Source of the DNA: an uncultured Ellagibacter sp.
GTDB taxonomy: Bacteria; Actinomycetota; Coriobacteriia; Coriobacteriales; Eggerthellaceae
Assembly: GCA_934661105.1 (NCBI GenBank)
Contig: CAKUIV010000033.1
Location: 1 to 16,054 of the forward strand
Direction: 5' to 3'
DNA: 16,054 bases
The notes under the pieces are model-generated. The model ran no database searches and was not told the DNA's origin. It saw only the letters and a list, made by a program, of their open reading frames with translations. The position numbers and the translations under genes were made by a program. Below, piece after piece: positions 1 through 7,296 of the stretch (within the stretch, counting starts at the first letter, position 1; every line of letters begins with the position of its first letter).

Positions 1-2
1 TC

Positions 3-137
3 CTGTCGGGCGTCACCTCGAACTACGTCATGCTCGTCCAGGGCGTCGTGCTCGTCGTTGCCATCACCTTCATCATCGTCAACGTGATCGTCGACATGCT
101 GTATATCCTTATCGACCCGCGAATCAGGACGGTGTAG
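3..137 (+). CDS. ABC dipeptide/sialate-type transporter permease, C-terminal end (partial)
   Basis: This is the last 44 codons of a gene that begins before the window and ends at TAG 135-137. The residues form a hydrophobic helix followed by the ending DPRIR, with VDMLYILIDPRIRTV at the very end. That VD-x-LY-x-x-x-DPR ending is typical of DppB/OppB-type inner-membrane permeases of peptide-class ABC importers. The next gene starts only 3 bases after the stop, so the two are co-transcribed and probably co-translated. It would pair with the permease half of the downstream fusion to form the membrane channel. Only the C-terminus is visible, so family assignment rests on this signature and on its neighbours; substrate assignment is inference from the adjacent nan genes. 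Confidence 0.85.
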   Translation: MSGVTSNYVMLVQGVVLVVAITFIIVNVIVDMLYILIDPRIRTV

Positions 138-140
138 CAC

Positions 141-2162
141 ATGGCACAGCTTCGTGGAAACCTCACCAAGAAGATGGAGGCGAACGCCGGCAAGGTACGC
201 TTCCGTCGCTGGAAGAACATGACCATCGGCGCGCGCATCTCGCTCGTCGTGCTCATCGCGATCATCCTCGTCGCGGCGCTCGCCGACTTCATCGCGCCGT
301 ACGACCCCTACGCGATCTACACCTCGTTCACCGCCCCTAACGGCGAGCACCTCTTCGGCACCGACGACAAGGGCCGCGACGTCTTGTCGCGCCTCATGTG
401 CGGTGCGAAGTACTCGCTCACCATCGGCCTCGGCGCGACCGCGTTCGCGCTCGTCGTCGGCTCCATCATCGGCGCCATCGCCGCCGTCGTGCGCCAGCGC
501 CTTTCCAACATCATCATGCGCATCCTGGACATCATCATGTCCTTCCCCGGCATCGCCCTCGCCGCGACATTCATCGTCGTGTTCGGCAACAGCGTGCCCT
601 CCCTCATCTTCGCGATCGGCTTCCTCTACATCCCGCAGATCGCCCGCATCGTGCGCGCGAACGTGATGAGCGAGTACAACCAGGATTACGTGCGTGCCGT
701 CGTCGTATCCGGCGCCCGCGCCCCGTGGATTTTATGGAAGCACGTCGTGCGCAACTGCATCGCCCCGGTGCTCGTGTTCACGATCGTGCTCGTCGCCGAC
801 GCCATCGTATTCGAAGCGTCGCTGTCGTTCATCTCGGCAGGTATCCCCGAGCCCACGCCGACCTGGGGCAACATCCTCGCCGACGCACGCAACGGCGTGC
901 TTGCCGGCCGCTGGTGGCAGGCGCTGTTCCCGGGTCTCATGATCATGATCACCGTTCTGTGCCTGAATATCGTCTCCGAGGGCATCACCGACGCCATCGC
1001 GGCGCCGAAGGCCGCGGTCAAGGTCGACGAGAACGACATCAAGGGCAATCGCGAGGCCGACCGCATGGTCGCCGACCCCAAGGTCGCCTACGCCGCCCAG
1101 GCCGACATGCTGAGCAAGCGCCTCGCCCGCCTGAAGGAAGTCGAGCTCACCCGCACCGACCGCTTCGAGGCGCGTACCGACGTGCCGCCCATCCTCGAGG
1201 TGAAGGATCTCTGCATCAAGTTCCCGCGCCACGGCGACGTGAACGTCGTCGACCACGTGAGCTTCGTCGTGCGTCCGCGCCAGACCATGGGCCTTGTGGG
1301 CGAATCCGGCTGCGGCAAGTCCATCACGAGCCTCACCATCATGGGCCTGCTCGACAAGAAGGCGCAGATCTCCGGCGAGATCATGTACGACGGCAAGAAC
1401 CTGCTCACCCTCTCCGAGAAGGAGATGAACGAGCTGCGCGGCCGCGAGATCGCCATGATCTACCAGGACGCCCTGTCCTCGCTGAACCCGTCGATGCTCA
1501 TCAAAGCGCAGATGAAGCAGCTCACCAAGCGCGGCGGCACCCGCTCGGCAGAAGAGCTTTTGGAGCTCGTGGGCCTCGATCCGAAGCGCACGCTCGACTC
1601 CTACCCGCACGAGCTTTCCGGCGGTCAGCGCCAGCGCGTGCTCATCGCCATGGCGCTCACGCGCGACCCGAAGCTCGTCATCGCCGACGAGCCGACGACC
1701 GCTCTCGACGTCACCGTGCAGAAGCAGGTCATCGACCTGCTCAACAAGCTGCAGCATGAACTCGGCTTCGCGATGGTGTTCGTGAGCCACGACCTCGCGC
1801 TCGTCGCCGAGGTCGCGAACTCCATCACCGTCATGTACGCCGGCCAGGTCGTGGAGCAGGGCCCGGTGAAGGAAATCCTCACCAACCCGATCCACGAGTA
1901 CACGCGCGGCCTTTTGGGCTCGGTGCTTTCCATCGAGGCCGGCGGCGACCGCTTGCACCAGGTTCCGGGCAGCGTTCCCTCCCCGAAGGACTTCCCCGAA
2001 GGCGACCGCTTCTGCCCGCGTTCAAGCCACCCCGACAAGACGTCGAACGTGCGCCCCATGCTCAAGCGCGTGAAGGGCACCGACCACTACTACGCCGAGC
2101 TGCCTGACAGCGAGCTCAAGCGCGTCGGCATCAAGCCCTATCTCACGGGAGGTGAAGAGTAA
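141..2162 (+). CDS. Fused ABC permease (DppC-like) and ATPase (DppD-like) of a sialate/peptide-class importer
   Basis: A 673-residue protein that joins two normally separate subunits. Residues about 30-285 are a DppC-type permease: a first membrane helix near 32-52, the family motif FGTDDKGRDVLSR near 72-84, further helices, and an EAA-type coupling loop after Y183 (near 190-206). A charged linker (about 286-345) leads to a complete ABC ATPase: Walker A GESGCGKS at 387-394, signature LSGGQRQR at 492-499, Walker B with D516-E517, and the switch His550. The C-terminus resembles the oligopeptide-transporter extension, but its usual Cys-rich motif is degenerate (FCPRSSHPD). It would supply one channel subunit and one motor in the membrane complex. 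The neighbouring nan genes suggest a sialic acid importer of the SAT kind; from memory, a permease-ATPase fusion is also present in that system. ATG 141 was chosen because it lies 3 bases after the preceding stop; AGGA at 126-129 can act as ribosome site. Confidence 0.9.
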   Translation: MAQLRGNLTKKMEANAGKVRFRRWKNMTIGARISLVVLIAIILVAALADFIAPYDPYAIYTSFTAPNGEHLFGTDDKGRDVLSRLMCGAKYSLTIGLGATAFALVVGSIIGAIAAVVRQRLSNIIMRILDIIMSFPGIALAATFIVVFGNSVPSLIFAIGFLYIPQIARIVRANVMSEYNQDYVRAVVVSGARAPWILWKHVVRNCIAPVLVFTIVLVADAIVFEASLSFISAGIPEPTPTWGNILADARNGVLAGRWWQALFPGLMIMITVLCLNIVSEGITDAIAAPKAAVKVDENDIKGNREADRMVADPKVAYAAQADMLSKRLARLKEVELTRTDRFEARTDVPPILEVKDLCIKFPRHGDVNVVDHVSFVVRPRQTMGLVGESGCGKSITSLTIMGLLDKKAQISGEIMYDGKNLLTLSEKEMNELRGREIAMIYQDALSSLNPSMLIKAQMKQLTKRGGTRSAEELLELVGLDPKRTLDSYPHELSGGQRQRVLIAMALTRDPKLVIADEPTTALDVTVQKQVIDLLNKLQHELGFAMVFVSHDLALVAEVANSITVMYAGQVVEQGPVKEILTNPIHEYTRGLLGSVLSIEAGGDRLHQVPGSVPSPKDFPEGDRFCPRSSHPDKTSNVRPMLKRVKGTDHYYAELPDSELKRVGIKPYLTGGEE

Positions 2163-3005
2163 ATGGCTATCGAGAATCAGACCGCCGCGCAAAACGGCGA
2201 GGAAACGCCCATCATCTTCCTTGACGACATCCACGTCGTGTTCAAGACGCGCACGGGCTCGCTTCTCCACCCGAACAAGGTGCACGCGGTGAACGGGCTG
2301 TCCCTCAAGCTCATGCCCGGCGAGACCATCGGCATCGTCGGCGAGTCCGGCTGCGGCAAGTCCACCACCGCCAACGTCATGTGCGGCCTTCAGGCGCCGA
2401 CGTCGGGGCACGTGTACTTCAAGGGCGCCGACGTCACGAAACGCACCGCTGCCCAGCGCCGAATCATCGGCCGCGTCATCTCGGTCGTGTTCCAGGACCC
2501 GGCAACGGCCCTGAACGCCCGCATGAGCGTGCGCGACCAGCTGACCGACCCGATGATCGTGCACAAGATGGGCGATGCGGCTTCCCGCGACGCACGCGTT
2601 CACGAGCTCATCGAGATGGTCGGCCTGCCGGAATCGGTGCTCGACGCCCTGCCCGGCCAGATGTCCGGCGGCCAGCGTCAGCGCGTGGCGATCGCCCGCG
2701 CGCTCGCGCTCAAGCCCGACGCCATCATCGCCGACGAGCCCACCTCGGCCCTCGACGTGTCGGTCCGCGCGCAGATCCTGAACCTGCTCATGGACCTGAA
2801 GAAGCAGCTGGGACTCGCCATGGTGTTCATCAGCCACGACATCCAGACCGTGCGCTACATCTCCGACCGCATCATCGTCATGAATCATGGCCAGGCAGTC
2901 GAGCGCGGCACGGCCGAAGAAGTGTTCAACCACCCGAAGGACGACTACACGCGCCTGCTTCTGGGAGCGGCGCCATCGCTGCTCCACCCCGATCTGGGCA
3001 AGTAG
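2163..3005 (+). CDS. ABC transporter ATP-binding subunit (DppF/OppF-like)
   Basis: A 280-residue ATPase that starts directly after the TAA of the fusion gene, with no gap. Its ribosome site GGAGG (2148-2152) lies inside the end of the upstream gene, which implies translational coupling. Motifs: Walker A GESGCGKS at 60-67, signature MSGGQ at 167-171 (Met in place of the usual first Leu), Walker B D191-E192, and switch His225. It should pair with the ATPase half of the fusion as a heterodimeric motor that drives import. At 280 residues it is shorter than typical DppF/OppF (about 320-330) because it lacks most of the C-terminal oligopeptide-transporter extension. The gene is last in the transporter operon and is followed by a strong terminator. 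Fold and role are secure; the transported substrate is inferred from the adjacent catabolic genes. Confidence 0.93.
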   Translation: MAIENQTAAQNGEETPIIFLDDIHVVFKTRTGSLLHPNKVHAVNGLSLKLMPGETIGIVGESGCGKSTTANVMCGLQAPTSGHVYFKGADVTKRTAAQRRIIGRVISVVFQDPATALNARMSVRDQLTDPMIVHKMGDAASRDARVHELIEMVGLPESVLDALPGQMSGGQRQRVAIARALALKPDAIIADEPTSALDVSVRAQILNLLMDLKKQLGLAMVFISHDIQTVRYISDRIIVMNHGQAVERGTAEEVFNHPKDDYTRLLLGAAPSLLHPDLGK

Positions 3006-3048
3006 GAAGCTCTTCGCCTCCTTCTGCTCAACTTCGATTCAAGCATGG

Positions 3049-3076
3049 AAAGCCGCCTCTAACGAGGCGGCTTTTT
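3049..3076 (+). terminator. Rho-independent terminator after the ABC transporter operon
   Basis: Perfect inverted repeat AAAGCCGCCTC / GAGGCGGCTTT (3049-3059 and 3064-3074) with a 4-base loop (TAAC), running into a T tract to 3076. It lies about 45 bases after the ATPase stop codon and separates the transporter transcript from the nanA promoter. Confidence 0.93.
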
Positions 3077-3098
3077 CATGTTCCCCTCACCGTCTTCC

Positions 3099-3126
3099 TT
3101 GACGCGTTTCGCCTGCGTGCTATCCT
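3099..3126 (+). promoter_or_regulatory. Probable sigma-70-type promoter for the nanA-nanK-nanE operon
   Basis: TTGACG (3099-3104) and TATCCT (3121-3126) are separated by 16 bases, matching the -35 box at 5 of 6 positions and the -10 box at 4 of 6. The expected start is near 3133, giving a leader of about 36 bases to ATG 3169. A short inverted repeat TTTGC (3128-3132) / GCAAA (3146-3150) straddles the predicted start and could be half-sites for a repressor. No regulator gene is present in the window. Confidence 0.6.
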
Positions 3127-3168
3127 TTTTGCGTTTGAGGTAAATGCAAATTAACTGAAAGGCCAGGC

Positions 3169-4113
3169 ATGGACACCAAAGAGTTCCACGGCGTTATCCC
3201 TCCCGTGGTAATCCCCCTGAACGAAAAGAAGCAGCTCGATCTCGAATCCTTCGAGCGCTCCATCAACCGCATGATCGACGCAGGCGTGAACGGCCTGTTC
3301 TTCCTCGGATCCTCGGGCGAGGTGGCATTCCTGACCGACGCTCAGCGTTATCACGTGCTCCAAGAGGCCGTCGCCATCGTGAACCACCGCGTGCCCGTGC
3401 TCGCCGGCGTCATCGACATGGAAACCCTGCGCGTCATCGACCAGTGCAAGCGTGCGAAGGGCTACGGCGTCGACGCCCTCGTGGCGACCGCCCCGTTCTA
3501 CGCGCTCGGCGGCCCGCGCGAAGTCGAGCGTCACTTCCGCGACATCCGCGAGAACACCGACCTGCCCCTGTTCGCCTATGACCTGCCCGTATGCGTGCAC
3601 ACCAAGCTCGACCCCACGATGCTCGTGCGCCTCGGCACCGACGGCGTACTGCAGGGCGTGAAGGACTCCTCCGGCGACGACGTGTCGTTCCGCTGGCTCG
3701 TCCTTGAAAACGAGGACGCGGGCCATCCGCTTCAGTTGCTCACCGGCCATGAGGTCTGCGTCGACGGCGCCTACCTCGGCGGTGCCGACGGCTCGGTTCC
3801 GGGCTTGGCGAACCTCGACCCGGTAAGCTACGTTGAACAGTACAAGGCCTTCCAGGCCGGCGATTGGAACAAGGTCAAGGAGTTGCAGGATCACCTCGCG
3901 CGCCTCATGTTCCTCACCCGCGTCGTGAAGGCGACCGTCGGCTTCGGCGCCGGCGTCGGCGCGTTCAAGACGGCGCTGTGGCAGATGGGCGTGTTCAACA
4001 CCAACCAGATGCGCGAGCCCGTCCAGGCGCTCGAGGGCGACGACGTGGCGGCGATCGTCGAGGTCATCAAGAAGGCCGGCCTCATGGACAAGGACGCCCC
4101 CATTCGCAAATAG
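3169..4113 (+). CDS. nanA: N-acetylneuraminate lyase-like aldolase (DapA/NanA family)
   Basis: A 314-residue class I aldolase of the dihydrodipicolinate synthase/N-acetylneuraminate lyase superfamily. Members form a Schiff base between a lysine and a 2-keto acid; NanA splits N-acetylneuraminate into pyruvate and ManNAc in the cytoplasm. The Schiff-base lysine is K165 (GVKDSSGD) and the catalytic tyrosine Y137 (AYDLPV), the same numbers as in E. coli NanA. The pyruvate-carboxylate loop is GSSGE at 47-51. The following kinase and NanE genes support a sialate role. However, positions that hold the sugar side chain in E. coli NanA differ: D191, E192 and S208 align with E195, V196 and G212. A related 2-keto-3-deoxy acid is therefore possible. 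The ribosome site GAAAGG (3157-3162) sits 6 bases before the ATG. First gene of its operon. Confidence 0.82.
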   Translation: MDTKEFHGVIPPVVIPLNEKKQLDLESFERSINRMIDAGVNGLFFLGSSGEVAFLTDAQRYHVLQEAVAIVNHRVPVLAGVIDMETLRVIDQCKRAKGYGVDALVATAPFYALGGPREVERHFRDIRENTDLPLFAYDLPVCVHTKLDPTMLVRLGTDGVLQGVKDSSGDDVSFRWLVLENEDAGHPLQLLTGHEVCVDGAYLGGADGSVPGLANLDPVSYVEQYKAFQAGDWNKVKELQDHLARLMFLTRVVKATVGFGAGVGAFKTALWQMGVFNTNQMREPVQALEGDDVAAIVEVIKKAGLMDKDAPIRK

Positions 4114-4143
4114 CGGCTTTGCACCCGCTTAAGCGACATCGCG

Positions 4144-4186
4144 AAACGCGGCAGCGAGGGCTTCGCCACCCCCGGTGCCGCGTTTT
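4144..4186 (+). terminator. Hairpin with T tract between nanA and nanK (attenuator-like)
   Basis: Arms AAACGCGGCA (4144-4153) and TGCCGCGTTT (4176-4185) pair perfectly over 10 bp. The loop contains a small GGC-TTC-GCC hairpin (4159-4167), and Ts run to 4186. It lies 30 bases after the nanA stop and just before the ribosome site AAGGAG (4195-4200) of the kinase gene. It could partly terminate transcription, lowering kinase and epimerase output relative to the lyase, or protect the nanA mRNA 3' end. Whether it terminates is inference. Confidence 0.6.
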
Positions 4187-4205
4187 CTTATCGGAAGGAG
4201 AAAAG

Positions 4206-5159
4206 ATGGCCACATTCCCCGTGACGTGCGCCTTCCCCGCTCGCGTCGTCGCCGTTGACGTCGGAGCGACCAAGATCACCGGCGGCATCGTCGCATACAG
4301 CACCGCCGACGCCGCACCCGTCGTAGAGACGACGAAGACGATTCCCACCGACGCCGCGAAAGGCGGCGCAAGCGTGCTCGACAAGATCTGCGAGCTCGCC
4401 GACGAGCTCGCTGCCGAAAGCGAGAGCACGCCTCTCGGCGTGGGCGTCGGCACTGCCGGCCGCGTCGACGCGAAGACGGGCTCGATCGCCTACGCAAACG
4501 ACCTCATGCCCGGTTGGACCGGACAGCCCCTCGCAAGTGCACTTCGCGAGCGCTCCGGTCTTCCTGCAGCCGTGCTGAACGACGTGCAGGCCTACGGCGT
4601 CGGCGAGGCACGTTGGGGAGCCGGGCGCGGCGCAGACACGTGCGTGGTCATCGCAGCGGGAACAGGCGTCGGAGGCGCGATCATCGCACATGGGCGCATC
4701 GTGCGCGGCAAGCATGGATTCGCTGGTGAAGTGGGGCATATGGCCTCCGCGGCCGCAACCGGCATCCCCTGCGTCTGCGGAGGCAGCGGGCATTTGGAAA
4801 GCGTCGCGGCCGGCAGCGGGATCGAGGCGCGCTACTTCGAAGCAACCGAAGAGCGTCTTACCGGAGCCGAAATCTCGAAACTCGCCGCCGCGAACGAACA
4901 GCCTGCACGTCGCATCATCAAGGAAGCGGGCTTTGCGCTCGGCCAGGCGATCGCCGGCCTCACTAACATCCTCGACCCCGAAATCGTCATCCTATCGGGA
5001 TCCGTCACAAAGGCGGGCGACGAATGGCGCGCCGAGGTGATGCGCGGATTCGCGAGCCAGATTCCCGAAGCCCAGCGCGACCTTCCCATCGTCGATGCCG
5101 CGCTCGGCGCCACGGCCCCCCTCGTCGGCGCAGCCGAGAACCTCCTCGATACCCTGTAA
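4206..5159 (+). CDS. nanK: ROK-family sugar kinase, probable N-acetylmannosamine kinase
   Basis: A 317-residue ROK kinase that, from context, phosphorylates ManNAc released by the lyase to ManNAc-6-P using ATP. The N-terminal phosphate-binding motif is D18-V-G-A-T-K23, the catalytic aspartate is D126 in LNDVQAYG, and the second glycine-rich loop GTGVGGAI follows. The ROK zinc site is visible as H178 plus C189-V-C191-G, but the usual third cysteine of CxCGxxGC is His196 here (CVCGGSGHLE), so the metal would be held by two His and two Cys. ATG 4206 was chosen because AAGGAG (4195-4200) sits 5 bases upstream; the frame is open further upstream, but into the nanA region. It lies between nanA and nanE, with 71 bases to the latter. 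ROK specificity cannot be read from sequence alone; glucokinase or a transcription factor are alternatives, though no DNA-binding domain is present. Confidence 0.85.
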   Translation: MATFPVTCAFPARVVAVDVGATKITGGIVAYSTADAAPVVETTKTIPTDAAKGGASVLDKICELADELAAESESTPLGVGVGTAGRVDAKTGSIAYANDLMPGWTGQPLASALRERSGLPAAVLNDVQAYGVGEARWGAGRGADTCVVIAAGTGVGGAIIAHGRIVRGKHGFAGEVGHMASAAATGIPCVCGGSGHLESVAAGSGIEARYFEATEERLTGAEISKLAAANEQPARRIIKEAGFALGQAIAGLTNILDPEIVILSGSVTKAGDEWRAEVMRGFASQIPEAQRDLPIVDAALGATAPLVGAAENLLDTL

Positions 5160-5230
5160 CACCACCGCGCAGGACGAGACGGAGCGCAGCGCGCGATCCC
5201 CCACCCTGCAATCACGCAAAGGAGCATATC

Positions 5231-5914
5231 ATGGTCGATCCCATCATCCAGCAGCTCAAGGGCAAGCTCATCGTGAGCTGTCAAGCCTACATGGGAGAGC
5301 CGCTGCGCCACCCCGAGACAATGGCGCAAATGGCGCGTGCATGCGAACTCGGCGGCGCCGGTGGCATCCGCTGCCAAGGTCTTTCCGACATCTCCGCCAT
5401 CAAGGGCCGCACAGAGGTCCCCGTCATCGGCATTTGGAAGGAAGGGCATGAGGGCGTCTACATCACGCCGACGTTGCGCCATGCACGCGCCTGCGTGGCG
5501 GCAGGCGCCGACATCGTGGCCGTCGACGCAACCGACCGTCCCCGCCCCGACGGCAAAACGCTCGAAGACACCGTGCACCCGCTCAAGGAGGACGGCGTGC
5601 TCGTGATGGCCGACTGCGCCACGATCGAGGACATCCGCCACGCCTTCGCGATCGGCTGCGATATCGCCTCGACCACGCTCTCCCACCCCGGCGCTGCCAT
5701 CGATTGCGGCATGGCCGACGGTCCCGACGTGGCACTTGTCCGCCAGGCGACGTCGGAATTCCCCGACAAGCCTGTCATCTGCGAAGGTCGCGTGCATACG
5801 CCCGCCGACGCGAAGGCCGCCATGGATGCCGGCGCCTGGGCGGTTGTCGTGGGCACCGCGATCACCCATCCCACCTCGATCACGAGCTGGTTCGTGGAAG
5901 CAGTCGAAAAGTAA
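5231..5914 (+). CDS. nanE: Putative N-acetylmannosamine-6-phosphate 2-epimerase
   Basis: A 227-residue TIM-barrel protein of the NanE family, which converts ManNAc-6-P to GlcNAc-6-P in the cytoplasm, the step linking sialate breakdown to NagA. Family landmarks are IVSCQA at 14-19, GIRCQG near 45-50, VIGIWK with K70 (likely catalytic lysine), VYITPT, DATDRPRP from D99, and CEGRVHTP with E185 (likely catalytic acid), then VVVGTAIT. The usual TTLSGYT loop is changed to TTLSHPG (148-154). ATG 5231 is supported by AAAGGAG (5218-5224) 6 bases upstream; the open frame continues upstream only as overlap with nanK. Length is normal for the family. Last gene of the nan operon, followed by a terminator at 5942-5983. 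Confidence 0.92.
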   Translation: MVDPIIQQLKGKLIVSCQAYMGEPLRHPETMAQMARACELGGAGGIRCQGLSDISAIKGRTEVPVIGIWKEGHEGVYITPTLRHARACVAAGADIVAVDATDRPRPDGKTLEDTVHPLKEDGVLVMADCATIEDIRHAFAIGCDIASTTLSHPGAAIDCGMADGPDVALVRQATSEFPDKPVICEGRVHTPADAKAAMDAGAWAVVVGTAITHPTSITSWFVEAVEK

Positions 5915-5941
5915 AGTAAGCTGCCCTATCCGATTGCAACG

Positions 5942-5983
5942 AAGGCCGCAACACTGCGCACATGCGCAGAGCCGCGGCCTTTT
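5942..5983 (+). terminator. Rho-independent terminator after nanE, between convergent operons
   Basis: Outer arms AAGGCCGC (5942-5949) and GCGGCCTT (5974-5981) pair over 8 bp and enclose a second hairpin, CTGCGC / GCGCAG (5954-5959 and 5964-5969), with an ACAT loop. TTTT follows at 5980-5983. It sits 27 bases after the nanE stop and 54 bases from the nagA stop on the other strand, so it may also help end the nagA transcript, although the T tract is poorer in that direction. Confidence 0.88.
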
Positions 5984-6036
5984 CTTTCATAAGAAGCTTC
6001 GCGTCGAGAAGCGGTTTCCCACGCGAAAGCCGAGCG

Positions 6037-7161
6037 CTACTTCAGCAACTTCCCACGCAGCACGACGTGCTTCACGGCAAGATCGGCGCCGAGCACCACA
6101 GCGTCGGCCACCTTGCCGGCTTCGAGGCTGCCGCGCTCCCCGTATACGCCAAGAGCACGCGCAGGAGCGACCGTCGCAGCTCGCACGGCATCGACGAGCG
6201 GAATCCCCATCTTCGTCACCGCCATGCGCAAACACGCCATCACGCTGCTCACGCTGCCTGCAAGCGATCCATTGGCAATCGTGGCGCGGTTGCCATGAAC
6301 GGTGAATTCCTGCCCACCGAGCTCGAACGTGCCATCGCCTAACCCGCATGCACGCAGCGAATCGCTGATCAAAATCATGCGATCGGGGAATAACCGGAAC
6401 GCCAGGCGGACCATGGCAGGATGGATATGCACGCCGTCGGCAATGATCTCGCAGGTGACATCGTCTCGATCGGCAGCAGCGGCAATCGGACCGGGATCTC
6501 GATGATGCAGCGACGGCATGGCGTTGTAGAGATGTGTCATGTGGCGCGCCCCCGCTTCGAACGCTGCGCGCGCGTCGTCATAGGTTGCGCACGTATGGGC
6601 GACCGAAACGCGCACCTTGTCCGAAACCTCGCGGATGAAATCGAGGTTGCCCTCTTCTTCGGGAGCAACGTCGACGAGCTTGATCTTTCCCTGCGCCGCC
6701 TTCTGCCAGCGCGCGAACTCGGCAGCCGTGGCTCCCCGCACATACGCCGGGTTTTGCGCCCCGACCTTACCCGGCGCGATGAAGGGGCCCTCCATGTTGA
6801 TGCCGGCAATGGCCGCCTCGTCGGGTGCGAGCTCGTGCGAGGCGATGGCCGTCACAATGGGAATCAGCCGCTCTTCAGGCAACGTCATCGTAGTCGGGAA
6901 TATCGCTGTAACGCCCTCTCGTGCCTCGTAACGGGCGATTGCGGCAATCCCCGCATCGTCGGCGTCGCAGAAGTCATGCCCCATCGCTCCGTGGAAATGA
7001 ACGTCGATAAGTCCCGGAATGACCCAACAGCCCGAAGCATCCAGCGAATCGCTCGGCGCGCTCTCTTCCTGCAATTCGCGTACGAGCTTGCCGTCTTCGA
7101 TGAACAGGTCACGCTCCTCGAATCCCGCGCCGCTGAATACTTTGCCACCTGAGATTATCAT
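6037..7161 (-). CDS. nagA: N-acetylglucosamine-6-phosphate deacetylase
   Basis: A 374-residue metallohydrolase of the amidohydrolase superfamily that removes acetate from GlcNAc-6-P, giving GlcN-6-P. Visible landmarks are the metal motif DVHFHG with H55 and H57, the metal ligand E124 in MEGPFI, H189 in AHTCATY, H210 in THLYNAM, the substrate motif ADGVHIHP near 241-248, and the catalytic aspartate D267 in ISDSLRACGLGDG. NGSLAGS follows. Length is typical (E. coli 382). ATG 7161 was chosen because AAGGAG (plus-strand 7167-7172) lies 5 bases upstream; the frame stays open to 7230 but without support. It is downstream of nagB in the same direction, yet separated by a 355-base spacer with a terminator-like hairpin, so it probably has its own promoter. 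It consumes the product of NanE. Confidence 0.96.
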   Translation of the reverse strand: MIISGGKVFSGAGFEERDLFIEDGKLVRELQEESAPSDSLDASGCWVIPGLIDVHFHGAMGHDFCDADDAGIAAIARYEAREGVTAIFPTTMTLPEERLIPIVTAIASHELAPDEAAIAGINMEGPFIAPGKVGAQNPAYVRGATAAEFARWQKAAQGKIKLVDVAPEEEGNLDFIREVSDKVRVSVAHTCATYDDARAAFEAGARHMTHLYNAMPSLHHRDPGPIAAAADRDDVTCEIIADGVHIHPAMVRLAFRLFPDRMILISDSLRACGLGDGTFELGGQEFTVHGNRATIANGSLAGSVSSVMACLRMAVTKMGIPLVDAVRAATVAPARALGVYGERGSLEAGKVADAVVLGADLAVKHVVLRGKLLK

Positions 7162-7187
7162 CGCAGCTCCTTCGCTTTCTTTTCCCC

Positions 7188-7286
7188 GGTGCGGCTCGAA
7201 GCAACGCGCCCGGCACCCTTTATGCCCCATACGATACCGCTGTTTCCGTCGACGTGGACAAAAAGAGCCGATTTGCGAGCCGCACC
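7188..7286. repeat. Long-range 11-bp inverted repeat in the nagA leader
   Basis: GGTGCGGCTCG (7188-7198) and CGAGCCGCACC (7276-7286) are perfect reverse complements separated by 77 bases. In RNA made from the minus strand they could close a large stem immediately upstream of the nagA ribosome site (plus-strand 7167-7172). A perfect match of this length so close together is uncommon by chance, though high GC raises the odds. Confidence 0.55.
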
Positions 7287-7296
7287 TCGTCTATGG

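Noticed and set aside
732..1958. A 408-codon minus-strand open frame
   Set aside because: It is antisense to the permease-ATPase fusion, with low-complexity His/Asp/Val-rich translation and no recognisable domain.
4082..4205. N-terminal extension of the ROK kinase reaching back to 3864
   Set aside because: The open frame overlaps nanA and gives Arg-rich nonsense; the ATG at 4206 has a well-placed AAGGAG.
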